A stretch of 7,265 bases of DNA. Source: Nitrospirota bacterium (GTDB taxonomy: Bacteria; Nitrospirota; UBA9217). Under the pieces are notes generated by a model, which saw only the letters and a list, made by a program, of their open reading frames with translations, had not been told where the DNA came from and searched no databases. This document shows, piece by piece, positions 1-4,343 of the stretch (position 1 is the stretch's first letter; the number at the start of each line of letters is the position of its first letter). A program made the position numbers and the translations under genes. Where the stretch lies: NCBI GenBank assembly GCA_021788515.1, contig JAJYKN010000004.1, forward strand, positions 8,308 to 15,572. The letters are read 5' to 3'.

Positions 1-1
1 T

Positions 2-166
2 GTCAATAAACTCAGAATAATGGCCGCCATTACGCTGTATCAAAAACGTATAATAACGATAGATTTCGAAATGATTTTAGATCAGGAATATATGGACTTT
101 ATAAAGGCTTCTTCGCGGTTGCGACAACAGAGGATATGTTCGGAGCGTGATCAGGGGTGGAGGTGA
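2..166 (+). other. Short open frame entering from left edge, unidentified
   Basis: One plus-strand frame is open from the first bases of the window to a TGA at 164-166, about 54 codons. It could be the 3' end of a gene that starts outside the window, or chance. The only internal ATG candidates have no convincing Shine-Dalgarno sequence. The translation has no motif I recognise and the stretch is AT-richer than the genes to the right. A perfect 8-bp inverted repeat (TGACTTCA at 164-171, TGAAGTCA at 209-216) begins at the stop codon. It has a 37-nt loop and no T-run, so I do not call it a terminator. I see nothing else in 1-226. Confidence 0.2.
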
Positions 167-226
167 CTTCATCACGAGAGCCGGAGGATTTTTGAGCAAC
201 TATTCAGTTGAAGTCATGACCTGCTC

Positions 227-436
227 TCATGCAAAAACCAGGCGGCCTTTCGGCTCGGGGATGGAACGCCCCAGTTCCCTCGCAGTTTCAATCCATTCTC
301 CGATAATCGTTTCCACATTTGACAACGCTTCCTGGTACGTTGCACCGTCGGCCGCGCATCCCGGCAGCTCGGGGACTTCGGCAATAAACGCCTCGTTCTC
401 GGCGCTCCAGTAGATGATGACCTCGTATTTAATCAT
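227..436 (-). CDS. hicB: HicB-family antitoxin, short form
   Basis: This 69-residue protein is the antitoxin of a type II HicAB module. In this family the antitoxin binds the HicA mRNA interferase and masks its active site. Visible is the HicB partial RNase H-like fold: an N-terminal strand (YEVIIYW, residues 4-10), the strand with AFIAEVPELPGC (16-27), and a helix from about residue 34 (QEALSNVETIIGEWIE). The protein ends soon after that helix, so it lacks the C-terminal ribbon-helix-helix or HTH domain of longer HicB proteins; short forms of this size are common. The ATG at 434-436 lies inside the 3' end of the ancestral hicA frame, which ends at 429-431. A GGGAGGG ribosome binding site sits about 7 nt upstream. 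The overlap implies translational coupling with hicA. The reading frame is undamaged although its toxin partner is interrupted. Confidence 0.85.
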   Translation of the reverse strand: MIKYEVIIYWSAENEAFIAEVPELPGCAADGATYQEALSNVETIIGEWIETARELGRSIPEPKGRLVFA

Positions 437-689
437 GAATACGCCCTCCCAATTTGTGTTTCACGATAATGTTCCGCACCTGCTTGACCTGGTACGGCTT
501 CGCCTTTCCGCTTTTCGGTTAGATATTGATGATTTCGTCAACGCCATCCTTCACGAAAATGAAGTGACTGCCCCGGACACGCTCGGAAAAACCGAGGCCT
601 CGAAGCGCGCTGCAAAGCTCATCGCACCCGATGTGCGCATCCGACATCCCGCTCAGGATCTTTTGCAGAATTTTCTCTTTTTGCGTCAT
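429..689 (-). pseudogene. hicA: HicA-family mRNA interferase toxin, interrupted by an in-frame TAA
   Basis: HicA toxins are small double-stranded-RNA-binding-fold ribonucleases that cleave mRNA. From the ATG at 687-689 the frame encodes MTQKEKILQKILSG onward, with the conserved GSHFIF core at residues 40-45; His42 is the expected catalytic residue. It reaches DEIINI and meets TAA at 519-521 (codon 57), where the family has Gln (CAA). Past the stop the same frame continues without shift through PKSGKAKPYQVKQVRNIIVK to a natural stop at 429-431, giving an ancestral length of 86 residues. One C-to-T change explains the damage. The truncated 56-residue product lacks the last strand and helix. I chose the 689 start over an in-frame TTG at 744-746 because that codon lies in the promoter -35 hexamer. 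A sequencing error or stop-codon readthrough would be alternatives to a true pseudogene. Confidence 0.85.
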
Positions 690-713
690 CTTTAGTGTCC
701 GGCGATAGCGTAA

Positions 714-875
714 TTCTATTGTACAGGAGACAAAGGAGGCGGTCAAGCCAAGAATAGGCTTAAACAGGCATTTTATACGCTGCCGGACTCACGAAAACAT
801 ATTGACGCACCACCCAAGCACAGCGATAGAAATCTGATCACGCTGCGCCGAGAGGGCAAACAGTGGTTTTTTTAA
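714..875 (+). pseudogene. Possible coding remnant, unidentified
   Basis: A plus-strand frame is open from 714 to the TAA at 873-875 with no ATG. From about 750 its translation looks protein-like (for example LPDSRKHIDAPPKHSDRNL at about 777-833, ending near LRREGKQWFF), resembling the C-terminal end of a small alpha/beta domain. I cannot assign a family. The frame runs over the hicAB promoter on the other strand, so its 5' part cannot be original coding sequence there. It may be the 3' tail of a gene cut off by rearrangement, or a chance open frame. Confidence 0.2.
718..746 (-). promoter_or_regulatory. Sigma70-like promoter of hicAB
   Basis: On the minus strand TTGACC (741-746) is followed by a 17-bp spacer and TACAAT (718-723). 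Each hexamer matches the sigma70 consensus at five of six positions. The predicted transcription start near 711 leaves a leader of about 22 nt before the hicA ATG at 689. This placement supports the short hicA start. I see no obvious strong palindromic operator overlapping it. Confidence 0.65.
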
Positions 876-1022
876 ACTGCTGCCCACAGGGAAGCTAAGT
901 TGACGGCGGCACACGACCGTCGGGCGGCGGCTACGGCTATCGGAACGTGCACCACGCACGACTTGGGACAGTCTTCCCCCGCAGCTTTATCTCCCATACC
1001 TTTCTGGTTCTCGAATCAGGTA

Positions 1023-1829
1023 TCAGGTCGTTGCTAAACTCTCCTCGTAGCAGCGCTGCCGTATGCCCTGAATGAGCAAAAGCAGGTCCGTCTCCGCCTT
1101 CAGTTTCAGGATGACCTGACCGGCATGATGGACGATCCTACCGGCGATCTGTATCAGCTTCCACCGAAACGTTGCCATCGTGTGGCGGCCCCACGAGGAC
1201 GGGCAGGCAAGGCGCCGGAACCCGACAAACAGGTTGTACGCGATGACGCCGATCCGAAAATAAACTGCGTTCGCATGGCTCTGGCCGCAGGGCATCTGGG
1301 CCTGGCCGAACCCTGCTTTAAGCTCCTTGTTGTAGTTCTCCGCCTGGCCGCGCTGGTTGTGCCAGAGAAGAACATCAAGGGCGCTTCTTTCCTCAGGCAG
1401 GTTTGTGGCCACCGCGTAGTGAAAGTACTTCCCTCCATCAAAGAGGTTCTGCTGCCGCCGCTCTTCCCGCTTGACCACCAAGCGAAAGGATTGCTTGGTC
1501 TTGCCCATGCTGTGTACGGTCTCAGCAAGTTCATATCCTGCGCCCGGGAAAGCCTCTTGCCATGCGGCGTCCGGGATGCTCGCAATGAGCGTCCTGACCG
1601 CTGCATCCTGGTCCGCAGTGATGGTCCACAGAACGCCGTCTTCTTCCAACTCGTTGATCAATTCAGCCTGATAGGAGGCGCTGTCTGCGCGAAAACGGGC
1701 AATGCGTCTGCCTACGGGCATCCGCTGGACGCAATCGAGGTAAAACGCGACATGGCCCGCGCCGGGCGATTCATTACCCTCCCGAAACTCATCCAGCAGG
1801 CAGATACCGGGTTCTGCACTTGACGACAC
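1023..1829 (-). pseudogene. IS1380-family transposase, C-terminal fragment
   Basis: DDE transposase of the IS1380 family (DDE domain group 1), missing its N-terminal part. Recognisable segments are GICLLDEFREGNESPGAG near the start, FRADSASYQAELINELEEDG with the second acidic residue, and the glutamate block HNQRGQAENYNKELKAGFG. A conserved C-terminal tail follows, with YNLFVGFRRLACP and the segment containing AGRIVHHAGQVILKLKA, to a TGA at 1023-1025. Family members run to roughly 430-500 residues; only 268 codons are open here and the first catalytic Asp is absent, so the product should be inactive. The open frame can begin at a GTG (1827-1829) preceded by a purine-rich stretch, but a TAG lies directly upstream. 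The first five codons (1815-1829) are not transposase sequence: they are one arm of a 15-bp inverted repeat. Family homology begins at about 1814. Confidence 0.85.
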
Positions 1830-1972
1830 CTACCCCTATCCCTAGAACCATATCCCCGATAGAAAACTCGGGGATGACTTAAACAGTGGGAGAATACAGT
1901 CATTATCGAAGGCTTAATCGGAATTCTGGTTTGCAAATTTACAACATGCTGTACCAAGTGTCGTCAAGTGCA
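1815..1972. repeat. 158-bp segment bounded by perfect 15-bp inverted repeats
   Basis: TGCACTTGACGACAC at 1815-1829 is the exact reverse complement of GTGTCGTCAAGTGCA at 1958-1972. The left arm starts exactly where transposase homology ends. The size and terminal repeats resemble a MITE or solo-end relic. No target-site duplication is visible (flanks ...GGTTC and TACCC...), and the missing N-terminal transposase sequence is not found to the right of 1972, so a simple insertion into the gene does not explain everything. A deletion with a new junction at the repeat is equally possible. Confidence 0.55.
1852..1875. repeat. Perfect 8-bp stem-loop
   Basis: ATCCCCGA (1852-1859) and TCGGGGAT (1868-1875) form an 8-bp stem around an 8-nt A-rich loop. 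No T-run follows on either strand, so an intrinsic terminator is not supported. It lies inside the 158-bp segment and could be an operator-like or transposase-binding site. Confidence 0.5.
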
Positions 1973-2063
1973 TACCCCACTTAGAGCATATGTTGTAGCC
2001 GCAATATCCAGGTTCAGCGCATTAACGGCTTACAGCTATTTTGTTCTATAACTAAAAAATCCT

Positions 2064-2092
2064 TTGCCTTTCTCCCGAAAATCGGGTATGGT
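2064..2092 (+). promoter_or_regulatory. Candidate promoter with a palindrome filling the spacer
   Basis: TTGCCT (2064-2069) and TATGGT (2087-2092) are separated by 17 bp; each matches the sigma70 hexamer consensus at four of six positions. The spacer contains the 13-nt palindrome CCCGAAAATCGGG (2074-2086), which touches the -10 box and is placed where a repressor or activator could act. The predicted start near 2099 gives a leader of about 110 nt for the downstream TPR-like gene. Confidence 0.4.
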
Positions 2093-2208
2093 GTGCGACC
2101 GAATCGAACGCGGCCCCCGCTTGTCCGCTTTTCTCCCGTTCAGGCATCACACCCGCGACAGCCAGAGGCCGCACCCCTGAGCACACTCAACCTGAGGAGG
2201 AACGCCCA

Positions 2209-2910
2209 TTGAGGAATCCTATCATCACCTTCATCGTAGTAACCGCCTTCATCACCGTTTCCGTCACGGACGGTCTGGCCACGGCGCCGATATCCAAATG
2301 CGAGGCTTCGGACAAAATCTGCAGGGAGTTCGAAACGTACAGTAATGCGCAGCAGCCCGAAAAAATTATCGCCCAATATGATCCCGGGCAACACTATTCC
2401 GACGTTTCGCTGTACTATATCGGCGACGCTTACCTGCAGCTGGCATCCAGAGACAACATCACTCCCGAGCAGGAGGAAGGCTACTACCGAAAGGCCCTTG
2501 AGGTCAAGCACTACATCGCCTACATGGGGCTTTATTTTTTCTACGCTCAAAAAGACGAGGACAAAGCACTGGGGTTTCTCCGGGAGTATGTTAAGACCAA
2601 GCCTGCGGACACGGTCCCCTATGTTATCCTCGGTGAATCAGAACTGGACAAGAAACATTATGATCTCGCCGACGCCTACTTGCGGGAGGGCAAAAAAGTG
2701 GCGCATGCCCATTCTCCCCGCGTCGACTGGCTGCTGTTCCAGGCAAACTACCTGATGAAGAATTATCCCTTTGCAGCAGAAATGTTCGAGAGTGCGGTCA
2801 CCGAGGGGACCTTTGAAAAGGAGATCAAAAATATTCTGGCTGATCATCGCTTTGACGGAATCGACAAGTTGCCGGAATTCAAACGCTATCAGCGTATGAT
2901 GAAACCGTAA
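2209..2910 (+). CDS. Exported TPR-like protein of unknown function
   Basis: This 233-residue protein has an N-terminal hydrophobic segment (about residues 4-18) and a probable signal peptidase site near ATAP (24-27), so it is expected in the periplasm. The mature part is helical, with TPR/Sel1-like helix pairs: roughly 66-100 (LYYIGDAYLQLA, then a pair ending RKALEVK), 102-130 (ALGFLREYVKTKP), 134-165 (YDLADAYLREGKK) and 170-200 (FAAEMFESAV). Two cysteines (31 and 38) lie just after the signal peptide and could form a disulfide. TPR-like arrays usually mediate protein contacts; no catalytic motif is visible. The start is a TTG at 2209-2211: GAGGAGG lies at 2194-2200 at 8-nt spacing, an in-frame stop lies at 2194-2196, and no other start upstream of it preserves the signal peptide. 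It appears monocistronic, reading towards the oppositely oriented tlyA remnant. The specific role is unknown. Confidence 0.75.
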   Translation: MRNPIITFIVVTAFITVSVTDGLATAPISKCEASDKICREFETYSNAQQPEKIIAQYDPGQHYSDVSLYYIGDAYLQLASRDNITPEQEEGYYRKALEVKHYIAYMGLYFFYAQKDEDKALGFLREYVKTKPADTVPYVILGESELDKKHYDLADAYLREGKKVAHAHSPRVDWLLFQANYLMKNYPFAAEMFESAVTEGTFEKEIKNILADHRFDGIDKLPEFKRYQRMMKP

Positions 2911-2950
2911 GAAGTCAGGATTTGCCACGGAGCAGGGGATAGGCATAGGG

Positions 2951-3357
2951 GACGTTGTTGCACCCGTTGCGTTGCGGTTATCAGCGTCATCATGCCGCCG
3001 CCTCCGTTCGCGTAAGCGCCCGAGTGACTGTTGAGGTGCATACGCCGAGGTTCCGGATCTCGGCGTCCTCGGGAACGGGTGCTCCCGCCTTGTCCTGTTT
3101 CTGGTTGTTCACGAGCACCTGGCCGGCGAAGATGATAGCCTGGGCTTTTTCCCGGCTCTCCGCGAAGCCGCGTTCCACAAGCAGAAGATCGAGGCGGAGT
3201 TTGTTTATCTTTTTCCCGTCAGTTTTAGACATGAAGTAGCTTTCTTCCAGCCTGACTATGACCAAGAACGCTGATTTGTTTTACGCGACATCAGCTTATT
3301 CTCAAAGCCAATTTCTCATAGTTACGCAGACTGCCCAATGCAACGGGCAACAACGTC
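2951..3357. repeat. Imperfect inverted repeat enclosing the tlyA remnant
   Basis: GACGTTGTTGC followed by ACCCGTTGC at 2951-2970 matches the reverse complement of 3340-3357 (GCAACGGGCAACAACGTC) at 18 positions, with a 2-nt indel. The arms face each other about 370 bp apart, one beyond each end of the tlyA fragment. This looks like the ends of a small mobile element or a dispersed repeat present twice, but no transposase or target duplication is seen. Confidence 0.5.
2990..3232 (-). pseudogene. tlyA: TlyA-family rRNA methyltransferase remnant, S4 domain only
   Basis: TlyA proteins are about 240-270 residues: an N-terminal S4 RNA-binding domain followed by an FtsJ/RrmJ-type SAM-dependent 2'-O-methyltransferase domain that modifies rRNA. 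Here only the S4 part survives. From the ATG at 3230-3232 the frame gives LRLDLLLVERGFAESREKAQ, then AGQVLVNNQK and the conserved DKAGAPVPEDAEI, matching the family through about 3044. The remaining 17 or so codons to the TGA at 2990-2992 are unrelated, and the usual YVSRGGLKLEKAL linker and SAM-binding domain are absent from the whole window. Upstream is a weak GGAAGAAAG ribosome-binding sequence. In related clusters tlyA follows dxs on the same strand; here it is on that strand but separated from dxs by an opposite-strand gene. A functional stand-alone S4 protein is possible, but a truncated pseudogene is more likely. Confidence 0.75.
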
Positions 3358-3591
3358 ATATATGGCGTGAATTATAACAGAATGCCTTTGTTCAGTACAT
3401 AAAAATGCCGAGAGAAAACGACCTGTGCCGCACACGGAAGAATGCGTGTAAGAGAAATCCCTGAACGGCTCTCTGAGCGGACACTTTTTTGTCGAGCATT
3501 GACGCAGGCAGGAAATTGGAATAGACTATACACATACGAAATCCCGGGTGACCAGGAAACTCGATCTCTTCTGCATGCGGAGGTGCCCCAT
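3266..3591. other. Intergenic region between the tlyA remnant and the DUF2845 gene
   Basis: This contains the right arm of the inverted repeat (3340-3357), then the promoter and Shine-Dalgarno sequence of the plus-strand gene. The DUF2845 reading frame is open upstream to an ATG at 3442, but that segment overlaps the promoter and lacks protein-like character. Nothing else is recognisable. Confidence 0.4.
3499..3527 (+). promoter_or_regulatory. Candidate sigma70-like promoter of the DUF2845 gene
   Basis: TTGACG (3499-3504) and TAGACT (3522-3527) are separated by 17 bp, matching the consensus at five and four of six positions. The expected transcription start near 3534 gives a leader of about 58 nt before the ATG at 3592. 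This argues against translation starting at the in-frame ATG at 3442. Confidence 0.5.
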
Positions 3592-4209
3592 ATGAAAGCC
3601 GTTTTTTTTCTTCTGCCTCTCCTGGTGTTCCTGGCAGCAGGCCCCTCCGGTGAGGCGGAGTCGGCAACGATCGACTGTCCGGGAGGCATCGTCTCGAGCG
3701 GGGATTCCCGGGTGGACCTGCTCGTGAAATGCGGAGAGCCTGATGCGAAGGAGTCGCACGACGAGGAAATTATCGACAGGCTCGACGACGGTACGAGGCG
3801 CAAGCTTTACATTACGGTGGAGGAGTGGACCTACAATTTCGGACCGGCCCAGTTCATGCGCATCGTCACCCTGAAGAACGGCAAGGTCGCATCCATACGA
3901 GCGGGCAACTACGGCTACAGCAAGGAAACAAAACCGAATCCACGGGAATGCAGCGAACAGATCGTGTCCATCGGAGATTCAAAAAGCGACGTGCTCGCCA
4001 AGTGCGGCGACCCGACATGGAAAGACACAAGACAGGAAGAGTTCAAGGAAAGGCTGGATTCCGGCCTAATGCGAAACGTATTCGTGACGATTGATGAGTG
4101 GACGTATAATCTCGGGCCCAACCGGTTCGTGCGGATTTTCACGTTCAGGAACGGAAAGCTTGTTGATATCAAGCCCGGCGGATACGGATACGAGATGAAG
4201 GGGCGATAA
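3592..4209 (+). CDS. Exported protein with two tandem DUF2845 domains
   Basis: This 205-residue protein has a signal peptide (MKAVFFLLPLLVFLAAG, probable cleavage at about residues 22-25) and is expected to be periplasmic. Two DUF2845 copies follow in exact 91-residue register. Equivalent positions are C29/C120, GD at 37-38/128-129, KCG at 46-48/137-139, EW at 78-79/169-170, Y81/Y172, GP at 84-85/175-176, NGK at 96-98/187-189 and YGY at 107-109/198-200. The copies therefore arose by duplication without later indels. Conserved cysteine pairs (29 with 47, 120 with 138) suggest one disulfide per domain. The function of DUF2845 is unknown; most members I know carry one copy. The start is set by GGAGG at 3579-3583 with 8-nt spacing to the ATG. 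The gene runs opposite to, and converges on, dxs, and lies where tlyA would be expected to follow directly. Confidence 0.85.
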   Translation: MKAVFFLLPLLVFLAAGPSGEAESATIDCPGGIVSSGDSRVDLLVKCGEPDAKESHDEEIIDRLDDGTRRKLYITVEEWTYNFGPAQFMRIVTLKNGKVASIRAGNYGYSKETKPNPRECSEQIVSIGDSKSDVLAKCGDPTWKDTRQEEFKERLDSGLMRNVFVTIDEWTYNLGPNRFVRIFTFRNGKLVDIKPGGYGYEMKGR

Positions 4210-4239
4210 ACGGATGAAACCTTAGGCAGGATGAGGCAG

Positions 4240-4342
4240 ATTGCAAATTGCGGATTGGCGATTGCGGATTTTGCCCCTCACCCTGCCTCTCCCCGAAGGG
4301 GAGAGGAGGTCTTCATTCCGCATTCCGCAATCCGAATTCCGC
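4240..4342. repeat. Inverted heptanucleotide arrays around a 9-bp hairpin
   Basis: Left arm (4240-4270): four 7-bp units ATTGCAA, ATTGCGG, ATTGGCG, ATTGCGG plus ATT. Right arm (4314-4342): CATTCCG, CATTCCG, CAATCCG, AATTCCG plus C, which is the same unit (CGGAWTG) in reverse complement. Between them CCTCTCCCC (4286-4294), GAA and GGGGAGAGG (4298-4306) form a perfect 9-bp stem. The inner stem and a perfect 9-bp outer pairing (GATTGCGGA 4260-4268 with TCCGCAATC 4324-4332) share the same centre, 4296. The structure fills the gap between the convergent DUF2845 and dxs genes and ends 2 nt from the dxs stop codon. No T-run follows, so a classical intrinsic terminator is not supported, although the hairpin could protect transcript 3' ends. 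Confidence 0.8.
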
Positions 4343-4343
4343 T

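Larger units (their letters stand above)
690..1022. other. Intergenic stretch between hicA and the IS1380 remnant
   Basis: This stretch holds the hicAB promoter at its left end, the doubtful remnant to 875, and then about 147 bp (876-1022) that is probably the 3' flank of the transposase gene. I could not identify a terminal inverted repeat or target duplication marking the left end of the IS. The nonamer AAACAGTGG occurs here (858-866) and again at 1881-1889 on the other side of the transposase, but it is too short to call an IS end. Confidence 0.4.
1830..2208. other. Non-coding stretch between the transposase fragment and the TPR gene
   Basis: The left part contains the 158-bp repeat-bounded segment with its hairpin, and a nested palindrome at 1941-1996. 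The right part (1997-2208) carries the promoter and Shine-Dalgarno sequence of the TPR-like gene. I see no protein-coding frame of interest, and translating the minus strand to the right of 1972 gives no transposase N-terminus. Confidence 0.5.

Noticed and set aside
1125..1823. 232-codon plus-strand frame opposite the transposase
   Set aside because: It is a shadow of the IS1380 fragment; the minus strand has family motifs throughout and the plus strand has none.
858..1889. AAACAGTGG at 858-866 and 1881-1889 as IS ends or target duplication
   Set aside because: It is a 9-bp direct match with no extension and no flanking inverted repeat, within the range of chance for this distance.
1712..1957. 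81-codon minus-strand frame overlapping the transposase 5' end as its missing N-terminus
   Set aside because: It is in a different frame from the transposase, and its translation shows no IS1380 N-terminal or first-Asp motif. It simply crosses the repeat-bounded segment.
3442..3591. Upstream extension of the DUF2845 gene to an ATG at 3442
   Set aside because: The extension would put 50 charged residues before a good signal peptide and cover the promoter. The ATG at 3592 has an ideal Shine-Dalgarno sequence.
4286..4306. Perfect 9-bp hairpin as a rho-independent terminator for dxs or the DUF2845 gene
   Set aside because: Neither strand has a T-run after the stem, and it is embedded in a larger concentric repeat, so it is better described as part of that repeat.
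4240..4342. CRISPR-like array
   Set aside because: The units are 7 bp with no spacers and are inverted between arms; there are no cas genes in the window.
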